A DNA stretch of 64,000 nt from NCBI GenBank assembly GCA_028820325.1, contig JAPPJO010000088.1, forward strand, positions 310,001-374,000. Reading direction: 5' to 3'. The translations under genes were made by a program, and so were the position numbers. Shown here one piece after another: positions 29,602 through 38,408 of the stretch (its first letter is position 1; every line of letters starts with the position of its first letter). Under the pieces are notes generated by a model that saw nothing but the letters and a program-made list of their open reading frames with translations, was not told the origin of the DNA and made no database searches. This stretch comes from Gammaproteobacteria bacterium (GTDB lineage: Bacteria; Gemmatimonadota; Gemmatimonadetes; Longimicrobiales; Gaopeijiaceae).

Positions 29602-32271
29602 TCACCGCCGCCTGCGGGTCCGGGCGGTTCTGGTGCGGCGGCCGCCCTTGCCGGCGGCCTTGCGCGCGGCGGCCCGGGCCAGCAGATCGAGCGCCTCGTC
29701 GACTCCGAGGGACTCGGGACTCCGGCCCTTCGGGATGCTGGCGTTCACCTTGCCGTCCGTGACATAGGGCCCGTAGCGCCCCCTGTAGATGTTCAGGGGT
29801 TCGTCCGTCTCCGGGTGCCGGCCTGCGACCGCGAGCACGGGCCTGCGCGGCCTGACCTCCAGGAGCTGGAGCGCTTCCCCCAGCGTGATTTCGAACGCCC
29901 GCTCCACCGAGTCGAGGTTGCGGTAGGTCTTCGCCCGGTTGACGTAGGGACCGTACCTGCCCAGCCCGGCCTTCACCGGCTGCCCCGTCCCGGGATCCTC
30001 TCCCAGCATGCGGGGAAGTGACAGCAGCCGGAGAGCGAAGCCCAGATCGACCTGTTCGGGTGACATTCCCTTCGGGAGGCTGGCTCGCTTCGGCTCCGCA
30101 TCGTCTTCACCCAATTGAACATAGGGGCCGAACGGGCCGTTGCGGGCGTAGACGTTGAGTCCGGTTTCGTCGTCCCGCCCGAGCGGGCTCCTGCCGCGCA
30201 GCCGCGCCTCGATCAGTTCCGAGGCCTTTTCGGGAGTCAGTTCATCGATGAGCAGGTCCACCGGGAGCGTCGCCCTTGGGCTGTCCTTCGCCTTGCCGCG
30301 CTGGAGAAAGACATGCTGCTTGCCGATGCGCACGAGGAGGGGATCGCCCGTAGCCGGGTCGTCGCCCACGGCCAGGGCGGGATAGTCGATGCGGGGAAGT
30401 TCTTCCTCGATCCGCCTCTCCAGGCCGGGCGCGCCGTCGCCATCGCCCCGGAAGAAGTCCGAGAGGAAACGCACGTGATCGACGGATCCGCCGGCGATGC
30501 GGTCGAGGGCATCCTCCATTCCTGCCGTGAACTTGAGATCCACGTAGTGCGGGAAGTGGTCGCGCAGCAGATGTGTGACGCACAGGCCCACGTAGGTGGG
30601 CACCAGGACGCCCTTCTTGCGGATTGCGTAGTTGCGCTCGCGGAGCTTGGCGAGTGTGGGTTCGTAGGTGGAGGGTCGCCCGATGCCCTCCTCCTCGAGC
30701 TTGCGCACCAGCGTCGCCTCCGAAAAGCGCGAGCGTGGCTGCGTGCGGTTGCCCAGGGGCTTGACTTCGATGACGTCGATGCGCGCAGCCGGCTCGTCCC
30801 CGGAGGGAGGGTTCGCCGGCGCGGGCTCATCTCCGCCCACGGTCTGACCCTCCACCAGCCGAGGCAGGATGACGTCCTTGCGACTCGTGCCCCACACCCG
30901 CAGGAACCCGTCGAAACGCACCACCGTGCCGACCGACTGGAAGACGTGGCCGTGTTCGCCCGCGTCCACCCTGAACTCGATGATGGTGCGGGCTATGCGG
31001 GCGTCGGCCATCTGCGAAGCCACGGCGCGCCGCCAGATCAGCCCATACAATTTGAGCTGGTCGGCGTCCAGTATCCCGCGGAGCGACTCGGGAGTGCGGC
31101 GGATCGAGGTCGGGCGGATGGCTTCGTGCGCTTCCTGTGCGCTGCGGGAGCGGGTAGCGAACTGACGCCGCTGATGGTAGTTGGCTCCGAGCTTTTCGCG
31201 GATGAACCCGGCAGTTTCCGCCAGCGCGGCCTGGCTGAGGCTCACGGAGTCGGTGCGCATGTAGGTGATCAGACCCTGGCGGTCGCCCCCACCCAGATTG
31301 ACCCCCTCGTAGAGCTGCTGCGCCAGCCTCATCGTCCGCCTGGGCGTCAAGCGCAGCTTGGAGCTTGCCGCCTGCTGCAGGGTGGAGGTTATGAAGGGGG
31401 GCGCCGGGCGCCGCCGGGACTCCTTCTCCTCGACGCGCCCGACCCGCCAGGGACGGGTCGCCGTCGCCTCCCGGGCAACGCGGGCCGCCGCAGCTTCATC
31501 CAGCACCACCACGCCCGCGGAGCGCCGCAGCGCACCGGTCCTGGCGTCGAAGTTCTTCGCGGTGGCCACGGTCTTGCCACCGGTGCGGATCAGATCGGCG
31601 GCGAAGCCGGCGTCCTCGCCGTTCCGCCCCGCGGTCACAGCTTCGGCGAGGGTTGCCTTCACGGCCCAGAACTCGGAGGACCTGAACCTCTGGCGCTCCT
31701 CTTCCCTCTCCACCACGAGACGCAGCGCGGCGCTCTGCACGCGGCCGGCGCTCAGCCCGGCTCGCACCTTCTTCCAGAGCACGGGTGAGAGCGAGTAACC
31801 GAACAGGCGATCAAGGACGCGGCGGGTCTCCTGTGCGCGGACCAGCTTTCCGTCCACCTGGCGCGGATCCTCAAGAGCGGCCCTGATGGCGCTCGACGTG
31901 ATCTCGTGGAATGCGATGCGTTGAACCGGGATGCGCGGCTTGAGGACTTCGAGGAGGTGCCAGCTGATGGACTCTCCCTCACGGTCCTCGTCGGTCGCGA
32001 GGATGATTTCGTCCGCGCTGTGGACCTTCTTGCGAAGCGCGCTGATGTGCTTCTTCGACTCCGGGGGAATCACGTAGACCGGCTCGAAGTTTCCGTCGAC
32101 GTCAACGCCCAGCCTGGCCCATGGCTGCGAGCGAAGGCGCGCGGGAATCTCCTTGGCGGTGCGCGGCAGGTCGCGGATGTGGCCGAAGCTCGCAGCCACT
32201 TCATAGTCCCGGCCAAGAAAGCGCTCTATGGTCTTGCCCTTCGCGGGCGATTCGACGATGACGAGCTTCAT
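29602..32271 (-). CDS. topA: DNA topoisomerase I
   Basis: This type IA topoisomerase relaxes negative supercoils. The 889-residue product has the Toprim domain (VIVESPAKGKTIERFLGRDYEV; ATDEDREGESISWHLLEVL) and catalytic Y337 (RQGLITYMRTDS), with DNA-binding helices either side. Its C-terminus carries three Topo_C repeats (e.g. GPFGPYVQLGEDD, GRYGPYVNRAKTYRN, GRYGPYVTDGKVN) rather than Cys4 zinc ribbons, then a basic tail rich in Arg/Lys (GKGGRRTRTARTRRRR) that may aid DNA binding. ATG 32271 overlaps aroK by 4 bp. It lies in the aroC-aroK-topA-xerC-hslVU run. Confidence 0.98.
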   Translation of the reverse strand: MKLVIVESPAKGKTIERFLGRDYEVAASFGHIRDLPRTAKEIPARLRSQPWARLGVDVDGNFEPVYVIPPESKKHISALRKKVHSADEIILATDEDREGESISWHLLEVLKPRIPVQRIAFHEITSSAIRAALEDPRQVDGKLVRAQETRRVLDRLFGYSLSPVLWKKVRAGLSAGRVQSAALRLVVEREEERQRFRSSEFWAVKATLAEAVTAGRNGEDAGFAADLIRTGGKTVATAKNFDARTGALRRSAGVVVLDEAAAARVAREATATRPWRVGRVEEKESRRRPAPPFITSTLQQAASSKLRLTPRRTMRLAQQLYEGVNLGGGDRQGLITYMRTDSVSLSQAALAETAGFIREKLGANYHQRRQFATRSRSAQEAHEAIRPTSIRRTPESLRGILDADQLKLYGLIWRRAVASQMADARIARTIIEFRVDAGEHGHVFQSVGTVVRFDGFLRVWGTSRKDVILPRLVEGQTVGGDEPAPANPPSGDEPAARIDVIEVKPLGNRTQPRSRFSEATLVRKLEEEGIGRPSTYEPTLAKLRERNYAIRKKGVLVPTYVGLCVTHLLRDHFPHYVDLKFTAGMEDALDRIAGGSVDHVRFLSDFFRGDGDGAPGLERRIEEELPRIDYPALAVGDDPATGDPLLVRIGKQHVFLQRGKAKDSPRATLPVDLLIDELTPEKASELIEARLRGRSPLGRDDETGLNVYARNGPFGPYVQLGEDDAEPKRASLPKGMSPEQVDLGFALRLLSLPRMLGEDPGTGQPVKAGLGRYGPYVNRAKTYRNLDSVERAFEITLGEALQLLEVRPRRPVLAVAGRHPETDEPLNIYRGRYGPYVTDGKVNASIPKGRSPESLGVDEALDLLARAAARKAAGKGGRRTRTARTRRRR

Positions 32272-32855
32272 GATGGGTGGGCTGGCGGCGGGCTGGAGGC
32301 TGGTTCGATCCCCTGGCGGGCGAGACGCGCGATCCGGTCCGCCAGTGCGGCTACGGAAACGTCCTCGCTGTCGAGTGTCAAGCGGGCGAGACGGTAGTAC
32401 GGTTCCCGGCGGGCAAGCAAGCGCCGGGAGTGCTCGACGGGTCGGGGGACATCGAGGAGAGGTCGATCGACGCCCTGCCTGCGGGCCCGCTCCACCGCGG
32501 TCTCCGCAGTGACCTTGAGCCAGACGGACAGCGTGTCGGCGGCCACCCCCTCCATGTGCCCGGGCTGGGCGGCCCAGCCGCCCCCCGACGCGAGGACGGT
32601 CCGGTCGCGGCGGAGCAGGCGGCGCGCCACCCGCGCCTCGATGGCCCTGAACTCCCCCTCGCCGCCGCGGTCGAAGATGTCCGCGATCTCCTGCCCGGTC
32701 TCGCGCCGGATTTCCTCGTCGAAGTCGACGAACCGCCAGCCGAGCAGCCGCGCCACCTCGCGACCGACGGCCGACTTCCCGCTGGCCATGAAGCCAATCA
32801 GGAGGATCCGGGAAGGAGGGGGCGGGGCACTCCCGCCGTCGGCCGGGTCATTCAT
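32268..32855 (-). CDS. aroK: Shikimate kinase
   Basis: AroK phosphorylates shikimate at the 3-OH in the chorismate pathway. The 195-residue product has Walker A GFMASGKS (residues 21-28), the shikimate motif FVDFDEEI, RAIEARVARRLL, the GGGW region of ASGGGWAAQPG, and the lid region RPLLDVPRPVEHSRRLLARREPYY. An N-terminal Pro-rich leader of about 13 residues is extra. It overlaps aroC by 8 bp at its start and topA by 4 bp at its stop. Confidence 0.96.
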   Translation of the reverse strand: MNDPADGGSAPPPPSRILLIGFMASGKSAVGREVARLLGWRFVDFDEEIRRETGQEIADIFDRGGEGEFRAIEARVARRLLRRDRTVLASGGGWAAQPGHMEGVAADTLSVWLKVTAETAVERARRQGVDRPLLDVPRPVEHSRRLLARREPYYRLARLTLDSEDVSVAALADRIARLARQGIEPASSPPPAHPS

Positions 32856-34056
32856 GACGCTGCCGCCGGTCGCGCAGGTAGGCGGTGTAGCCCTCGTAGT
32901 TCCGGCGCATCTCGGAGAGGCTGTCGCCCCCGAACTTCTCGATGAGGGCGTCGGCCACCACGAGGGCGGCCATGGCCTCGCCCACCACCGCCGCTGCGGG
33001 CACGGAGCAGACGTCGCTTCGCTCCACGGCGGCGTCGGCCACCGACCCGTCCCGCAGGTCCACGCTGGGCAGCCGCTTGCGCAGCGTCGAGATGGGCTTC
33101 ATGGCGGCGCGGATGACGAGAGGCTCGCCGGTTGTGACCCCGCCCTCCAGGCCGCCGGCCCGGTTGGAGGGGCGTGCGTACCCGCTCGGTGGCCGGTCGC
33201 CGGGGGCGGGCTGAATAGGATCGTGCACGCGCGACCCCAATCGTCGGGCGCCCTCGAACCCGAGGCCCAGTTCGACCCCCTTGATGGCGTGAATCGACAT
33301 CATCGCCCCCGCCAGGCGGCCATCCAGCTTGGTGTCCCAGGAGATGTAGCTCCCCAGGCCCACCGGCACATGCCGGACCACGACATCGAAGATGCCGCCG
33401 AGCGTGTCTCCTTCCTCCTTGGCCCGGTCGATGGACGCGATGACGCGGTCCGCCGCGTCCGGATCCAGCATTCGTACCGGCGAGGCGTCCGCAGCGGCGT
33501 TGAGGTCGGCCGGAAGCTCGCGCGGGAGAGTGGCCTCGATATCCCCGATCGAGGTCACGTGCGACCCCACCGTGATCCCGAACTCCCGGAGCAGGGTCCT
33601 GGCGACGGCGCCGCACGCCACCCGGGCGGCCGTCTCGCGTGCGCTCGCCCGCTCCAGAATGTCGCGGGTGTCGTGCCGGTCATACTTGAGCACCCCGACC
33701 AGATCGGCGTGTCCCGGGCGCGGCAGATGCATGCGGCGCAACGCCTTGGGGTTGCCTTCGGGATCCGGCCGAGCATGGCTCATCGCCGTAGTCCAGTTCT
33801 TCCAGTCGCGGTTCCAGAGCAGCATCCCGATGGGAGAGCCGAGCGTCTCGCCCAGACGCACGCCGGAGATCAGTTCGATGCGGTCCGCTTCGATCTGCAT
33901 GCGGCGGCCGCGGCCGTAGCCGGCCATGCGACGCTTCATGTCGGGGTCGACATCGCGCTCGGTCGATAGGGGCATCCCTGCCGGCAGCCCTTCCAGAATC
34001 GCCAGCAGGCCGCGTCCGTGGGACTCGCCGGCCGTCCGAAAGCTGATTCGCCTCAT
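32848..34056 (-). CDS. aroC: Chorismate synthase
   Basis: AroC makes chorismate from 5-enolpyruvylshikimate 3-phosphate using reduced FMN. The 402-residue product starts MRRISFRTAGESHGRGLLAILEGLPAG and has the family's RMAGYGRGRRMQIEADRIELISGVRLGETLGSPI, RPGHADL and HDTRDILERASARETA motifs. Length suits the larger bacterial type (about 360-400). It lies 122 bases after the pilQ stop, continuing the same transcription direction, so it may be reached from the pilus promoter; pilQ-aroK order is known in Proteobacteria. Confidence 0.97.
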   Translation of the reverse strand: MRRISFRTAGESHGRGLLAILEGLPAGMPLSTERDVDPDMKRRMAGYGRGRRMQIEADRIELISGVRLGETLGSPIGMLLWNRDWKNWTTAMSHARPDPEGNPKALRRMHLPRPGHADLVGVLKYDRHDTRDILERASARETAARVACGAVARTLLREFGITVGSHVTSIGDIEATLPRELPADLNAAADASPVRMLDPDAADRVIASIDRAKEEGDTLGGIFDVVVRHVPVGLGSYISWDTKLDGRLAGAMMSIHAIKGVELGLGFEGARRLGSRVHDPIQPAPGDRPPSGYARPSNRAGGLEGGVTTGEPLVIRAAMKPISTLRKRLPSVDLRDGSVADAAVERSDVCSVPAAAVVGEAMAALVVADALIEKFGGDSLSEMRRNYEGYTAYLRDRRQRHE

Positions 34057-34178
34057 GTGGTTGAATCTCCCCGAGAGTGGTTTGGCGGAGTCATAGCCAA
34101 CCCTCCCCCGGTCGTCAACCCGGCGCGTATGCCGCGACCCGGAGGAGGCCGGGCCCGCAGCCTGCGCCCGAGCTGCAT

Positions 34179-35633
34179 TCAGGTCTCGATGTACGGCGTC
34201 ACCAGGATGACCAGATCGCGCTGGATCGTCTGCCTGCGGTCGACGCGGAAGAGGGCGCCGAGCACCGGGATCCTCATCAGCAGAGGAATGCCCGAGCGGC
34301 TCTCGATCTCCTCGGTCACCGCCAAACCGCCGATGACCACCGTTTCGCCGTCCTGAACCAGCACGCGGGAAGACGCTTCCTGCGTATGGAAGATGACTCC
34401 GGCGTCGGACGCGGCCGGGGTAAACTCCGCAAAGGAGCGTTCCGCATGCAGGTCGAGCAGGACATGGCCTCCCTCGGCGACATGCGGGGTTACCTCGAAG
34501 ACGATACCCGTCTCCTGGATTTCCACGGCAGCCGTGGGCACGACCGGAGACTGCAGTCCTCCCGCGCTTCCGGCACCTGCGTCCAGCACCCTGATCGGCG
34601 TGCGTTCGCCCACCAGGATGCGGGCGGTCTGGTTGTCCAGCACGGAGATGTACGGGGCCACCTCCATGCGAGACAGGTTGAGTGTCTCGAGCGCTTCCAG
34701 GAAGGCCAGCAGCGTGTGCCGTCCCAACACCAGCGAGGTCAGCACGGAGAGCGCGGACCCCGAGATGCGGGTTGCTGCGTTGCCGAGTGCGGAGATGGAG
34801 CTTCCGTCCAACAACACCATGTCGCCGCTGACCGCTTCGCCGGCTGCCTCGCTCCCGGGGGCCTCTGCGCCCGTCCCCCCGGTGTCTTCGCCGGGATTCG
34901 CTGCGCCGGACGGGAGCAACGAAAGGTGGCCCCGCGAGTCACGGAGATCATAAGCGACCCCGAGTTCCTCCAGACCGGTTCGGTTCACGAAGACGATCCG
35001 CGCGGAGATGGTGATCTGGGGAGCGCGGATGTCGAGTTCCTCGACGAGCGCTTCGACCTGGGCCAGCGCTCTGGGGACATCCGTCACGATGACGCTGTTG
35101 GTGGCCAGCGAGAGGGATGCGCTGCCGCGGTCGCTCAGGAGCGATTGCGCGGCGGGCAGCAGGTCGGCGGCGGTCGCGTAGCTCATGTGAAACACCCCGG
35201 TCTCGAGGGGTTCAACGTCTTCGCGCCGATTCAGGTTCTCAATGTAGTCCACCCTGAGTATGCCGTTTTCGAGCTCGCGCGCGGCCAGCCCGTGCGAATC
35301 GAGAATGACGCGAAGGGCTTCGTCCCAGGGCTGGTCCCGGATATCGGCCGACACGATGCCGGACACGTCGGCCCCGGGGACGATGGAGATGCCCGCGAAC
35401 TCCGAGAATGTGAAGAGCACGTCCCGGAGGGGAGCGGAGACGAAGGTGGCGGTGATGCGCGGTTCCCCGGGCGGCGGCTGAGCAACCTGCCGTGCGAGCA
35501 TTGCAGGGGTAGCCTCGCCGGCGAGGTGAACATCCCGGGAGCCGGGCGCACCTGGGGACGCCTCGCCGTGGACGACGGAAACACTCATCCACGGCCACCC
35601 AAGGCACAGCCACGCGGTCAGCATCGGTCTCAT
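34179..35633 (-). CDS. pilQ: Type IV pilus secretin PilQ
   Basis: PilQ forms the outer-membrane pore for the pilus. The 484-residue product has a signal-like leader (about 1-23), an STN-type N domain (VSAPLRDVLFTFSEFAGISIVPGADVSG), a secretin N1-like domain (ATAADLLPAAQSLLSDRGSASLSLATNSVIVTD), and the secretin core (RILVGERTPIRVLD; EVTPHVAEGGHVLLDLHAERS; VLVQDGETVVIGGL). It is shorter than Neisseria PilQ (about 760) and lacks AMIN domains. A Ser/Gly-rich insert (about 250-275) sits in the core. Overlaps pilP by 4 bp. Confidence 0.93.
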   Translation of the reverse strand: MRPMLTAWLCLGWPWMSVSVVHGEASPGAPGSRDVHLAGEATPAMLARQVAQPPPGEPRITATFVSAPLRDVLFTFSEFAGISIVPGADVSGIVSADIRDQPWDEALRVILDSHGLAARELENGILRVDYIENLNRREDVEPLETGVFHMSYATAADLLPAAQSLLSDRGSASLSLATNSVIVTDVPRALAQVEALVEELDIRAPQITISARIVFVNRTGLEELGVAYDLRDSRGHLSLLPSGAANPGEDTGGTGAEAPGSEAAGEAVSGDMVLLDGSSISALGNAATRISGSALSVLTSLVLGRHTLLAFLEALETLNLSRMEVAPYISVLDNQTARILVGERTPIRVLDAGAGSAGGLQSPVVPTAAVEIQETGIVFEVTPHVAEGGHVLLDLHAERSFAEFTPAASDAGVIFHTQEASSRVLVQDGETVVIGGLAVTEEIESRSGIPLLMRIPVLGALFRVDRRQTIQRDLVILVTPYIET

Positions 35634-36136
35634 CGCCCCAACCTCCCTGGTGGCCGACTCAGGTGCAGCTCCCGCTGCTCTCCAATGCCGAACCGGCGGA
35701 TCTCTACGATCACGTACTCCGGCTCGACCCGGAGGACTCTCATTTCGCCGAGAACCACGTCCTGGCGAAGGCGATACGTGCGTTCACCGGTGGCGCCCGC
35801 GGCCGCCGGGACCGCCGTCCCGGAACTGACCAGAGCGATGCTCTCCCCGGCGTTGGGGGAATGGATGACGCCGATGAGCCGAAGGTCCTCGAATCTGGTG
35901 CCCGCCGAGTTAGCGGGCAGAGGCCGTTCAAACGGGTCACGCCGGTCGCCTGCCGGGTAGACGAAGACTTCGCGGTCGAGACCCGGTTCGCCCGTCTCGT
36001 CGCTCAGGTTCGCGTCGGACTGCGTCCCGGAGACGCCCTCGCCGGAGGACGCCGAAGGTCGAGCCTGCTGGATGATGGTCCGGGGGACAAGCAGCGGGAC
36101 CACTAGGGCGACCATGAGTAACGGTTTCACATTCAT
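35630..36136 (-). CDS. pilP: Type IV pilus assembly protein PilP
   Basis: PilP is a periplasmic protein that links PilNO to the secretin PilQ. The 168-residue product has a hydrophobic N-terminus (LLMVALVVPLLVP) without a lipobox Cys, unlike many PilP, a disordered linker, then the diagnostic FVYPAGDRRDPFERPL and a small beta domain RFEDLRLIGVIHSPNAGESIALV ending near YVIVEIRRFGIGEQRELHL. Gene order pilM-N-O-P-Q and 4-bp overlaps on both sides support the call. A transmembrane anchor is assumed to replace the lipid anchor. Confidence 0.88.
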   Translation of the reverse strand: MNVKPLLMVALVVPLLVPRTIIQQARPSASSGEGVSGTQSDANLSDETGEPGLDREVFVYPAGDRRDPFERPLPANSAGTRFEDLRLIGVIHSPNAGESIALVSSGTAVPAAAGATGERTYRLRQDVVLGEMRVLRVEPEYVIVEIRRFGIGEQRELHLSRPPGRLGR

Positions 36137-36747
36137 CGGACGACCTCCGCTGGCGTTCCGTTAGACCCGCCGAGGGCGGGCTCCGTCCCTGCCGGCGGAC
36201 GGACGAATGTCTCGATCCGAAAGTGGGCGCGCACCGCCGGACCCTCCTCCACGGCCGGATCGGGGATCGAGATCATCTCGAGTTCCATCGGCGTAACGAT
36301 GCGCGGCAGTGACGCGACCGCGGTGAGAAAACGGGCCACCTCGTGGTAGCCGCCCACCACGGACATTTCGTAAGTCCGGCTCGTGTAGAACGGATTCGCT
36401 TCCTCCTCTCCGGGGCGCATGAAGGCCAGGTCTCCGAGCCCTGACCGCCGGGCCTCGGCCGCCAGTGACTCCAGAAGCGCCGGGACCTCCTCGGTGCGGG
36501 GGATCAACTGCTCGAGCCGCGCGATGTGATCCGAGTAGCGTCTCAGCCGGCTCGCAAGTTGCGCGGTCCCCTCGGGCAGCAGGTTCCGAGCGCGTTCGTT
36601 TCCGGCCTCCAACCGCTCCAGACGGCGCGTCAGCCGCTGCACCTCCCCGTCCCGGCGGCGGTGCTCGCGGTAGAACAGAGCCGCGGCCAGCGTCACCAGC
36701 ACGGCCGCCAGCAGCGCGGGCCGCGAACCCGGGATCGCGATCATCAT
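36133..36747 (-). CDS. pilO: Type IV pilus assembly protein PilO
   Basis: PilO pairs with PilN in the inner membrane. The 204-residue product has one membrane helix (about 7-23), a coiled coil (about 25-85, RRRDGEVQRLTRRLERLEAGNE), and a ferredoxin-like C-terminal domain (VVGGYHEVARFLTAVASLPRIVTPMELEMI), the typical PilO layout. ATG 36747 overlaps the pilN TGA as ATGA; the next codon is also ATG. Called from order and domain layout. Confidence 0.88.
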   Translation of the reverse strand: MMIAIPGSRPALLAAVLVTLAAALFYREHRRRDGEVQRLTRRLERLEAGNERARNLLPEGTAQLASRLRRYSDHIARLEQLIPRTEEVPALLESLAAEARRSGLGDLAFMRPGEEEANPFYTSRTYEMSVVGGYHEVARFLTAVASLPRIVTPMELEMISIPDPAVEEGPAVRAHFRIETFVRPPAGTEPALGGSNGTPAEVVR

Positions 36748-37370
36748 GCCGGGTTGCTCACCGATGCGCGGGGCTGGTAGGAAACACGGAGCACAAAGGC
36801 GCTGAGGACCCACTCCGCACCGTCCGGCAGTCGTTCCGCCACCTGCTCGGTACCGACCAGGCTGACGGAAGTCAGGAAGGGAGAGACCTCCAGCCGGTTC
36901 ATGAAGCGCGTCAGGGCAAAGGTGTTGGCGGTTCGTCCCTCGATCTCCACCTGGACCCTGTCCCCACCGCCCGCTTCCGCGATACGCGTCAACCAGGTGA
37001 ACTCCGGCATTGCAGCCGCCACTTCATCGAGGATGTGGGACCAGACGTACCGCCCCTGGTCGAGCTCCCGGATAACCCGCACTCGCGCGGCCACGGAATC
37101 GCGTCCGGCACGCAATTGGTCCGCAGAGGAGATCAGACCGGCCAGTGCGGTCGAGTCGCCCATGGCTTGAGTGACTCGATCCTCCAGAACTCGCTGACGA
37201 TCGCGGGCACCCGGGTGAAGCAACGCCAGCACCAGGAGGGTGGCCAGCCCGGGAACGCTCGCCGCCAGGTGCCACGGCGACGCGGCTTTCGAAGGCGACG
37301 CATTCGCTGACGATCGCCGCCTGCGCGCGGCGTGGCCCGTCCCCCCGGGCATCAGGTTGATTTCGATCAC
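36744..37370 (-). CDS. pilN: Type IV pilus assembly protein PilN
   Basis: PilN binds the cytoplasmic ring protein PilM with its N-terminal tail. The 208-residue product begins MIEINLMPGG, very close to the INLLP(W/Y)R motif that PilM recognises, then an Arg/Ser-rich stretch, a membrane helix (about 35-53), a coiled coil and a ferredoxin-like domain (FALTRFMNRLEVSPFLTSVSLVG). It overlaps pilM and pilO by 4 bp each. Confidence 0.93.
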   Translation of the reverse strand: MIEINLMPGGTGHAARRRRSSANASPSKAASPWHLAASVPGLATLLVLALLHPGARDRQRVLEDRVTQAMGDSTALAGLISSADQLRAGRDSVAARVRVIRELDQGRYVWSHILDEVAAAMPEFTWLTRIAEAGGGDRVQVEIEGRTANTFALTRFMNRLEVSPFLTSVSLVGTEQVAERLPDGAEWVLSAFVLRVSYQPRASVSNPA

Positions 37371-38404
37371 CGGTCGCGACTCCGTGGGAATGAGCGCAAC
37401 GCCAGACCCACCGGCAACAACAGCATGGGCGCGACCTCTTCCAGCTCGACATCAACGCAGGCATCGGGACGGACGGGAATTCGTTCGAAGGGGTTGGCGA
37501 CGTGTGTTTCGACGGAGAGGATGCGGCCCAGCGCCTCGGCCAGACCCGGGATCCGGGCACCCCCGCCGCTCAGGTAGACGCGCCCTAGACCAAGGTCGGC
37601 GGACCTCGTCTTCAGGAAGGCCGACGCCCTCCCCAGTCCCACGGCCATTTCGTCCGCGGCGGACTCGATGACCGCCCGTAGGCCGGGCGATACCCGCTGA
37701 CCGCGAATCATGGCTTCCGTAGACCGTGCCCCCAGGCCCGTCTCCCGCTGGGCGGCCTTGCACAGGGAGCGCACGCCGAAGTGGAAATCGCGCGTGACAG
37801 CGGGGATTCCTTCCTCCACAACGACCACAGTGGTCGTCTCCCAGCCAATGTCGGCGGCCATAACGACACCCTCGGCCGCTTCGGGATGGTTGTGGATCAA
37901 GGCATTTCTCAGCGCAAAGCCATCTACGTCAAGGACTTCGACCGTGAGCCCGGCAGTGCGCACGACTTCGGTGGCCTCATGCACCAGGTCGCGCTTGGCT
38001 GCCACCAGAAGGACGTCCATGGGATCCCCGGGGGTGAGGATCTGGAAGTCCAGTTCGACGCTGGCGGTATCGAAGGGAAGATGCTGTTCGGCCTCCCAGC
38101 GGATTACCTCCCGCAACTCGGACGGCTTCATGCGCTCCAATTCGATCCGCTTGGCAATGACACCGTGACCCGCGACGCCGGTCACTACTCGACCCTGCTT
38201 CAGTCCGGAGTCCCGGAACAGTTTGACGACCGCTTCAACCACGGCAGTGCCGGCGCGTGCATCATCGCTTCCCTCCGTCAACGCGCGCATCGCAATCCGG
38301 GAGACTTCGGGAGCGTGCCTCGCATGGCTCATCTGTACGACCTTGAGGTATCGGCTCCCGACATCGAGCCCAAGGGACACTTGCCCGCGCCTGAACCAGC
38401 CCAT
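37367..38404 (-). CDS. pilM: Type IV pilus assembly ATPase-like protein PilM
   Basis: PilM is an actin-fold cytoplasmic protein that recruits PilN. The 345-residue product has SLGLDVGSRYLKVVQM (phosphate 1), VIRWEAEQHLPFD (a PilM/FtsA-family signature), ADIGWETTTVVVVEEG (phosphate 2), and YLSGGGARIPGLAEALG (adenosine loop). Start ATG 38404 was chosen over upstream alternatives because it begins at the family N-terminus WFRRGQ. Its 3' end overlaps pilN by 4 bp and a 4-base gap separates it from the PilX-like gene. Confidence 0.96.
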   Translation of the reverse strand: MGWFRRGQVSLGLDVGSRYLKVVQMSHARHAPEVSRIAMRALTEGSDDARAGTAVVEAVVKLFRDSGLKQGRVVTGVAGHGVIAKRIELERMKPSELREVIRWEAEQHLPFDTASVELDFQILTPGDPMDVLLVAAKRDLVHEATEVVRTAGLTVEVLDVDGFALRNALIHNHPEAAEGVVMAADIGWETTTVVVVEEGIPAVTRDFHFGVRSLCKAAQRETGLGARSTEAMIRGQRVSPGLRAVIESAADEMAVGLGRASAFLKTRSADLGLGRVYLSGGGARIPGLAEALGRILSVETHVANPFERIPVRPDACVDVELEEVAPMLLLPVGLALRSFPRSRDR

Positions 38405-38408
38405 CGGC

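Noticed and set aside
29602..32271. Missing zinc ribbons in TopA as a defect
   Set aside because: Several bacterial topoisomerase I enzymes use Topo_C repeats and basic tails instead of zinc ribbons, so this is a normal variant.
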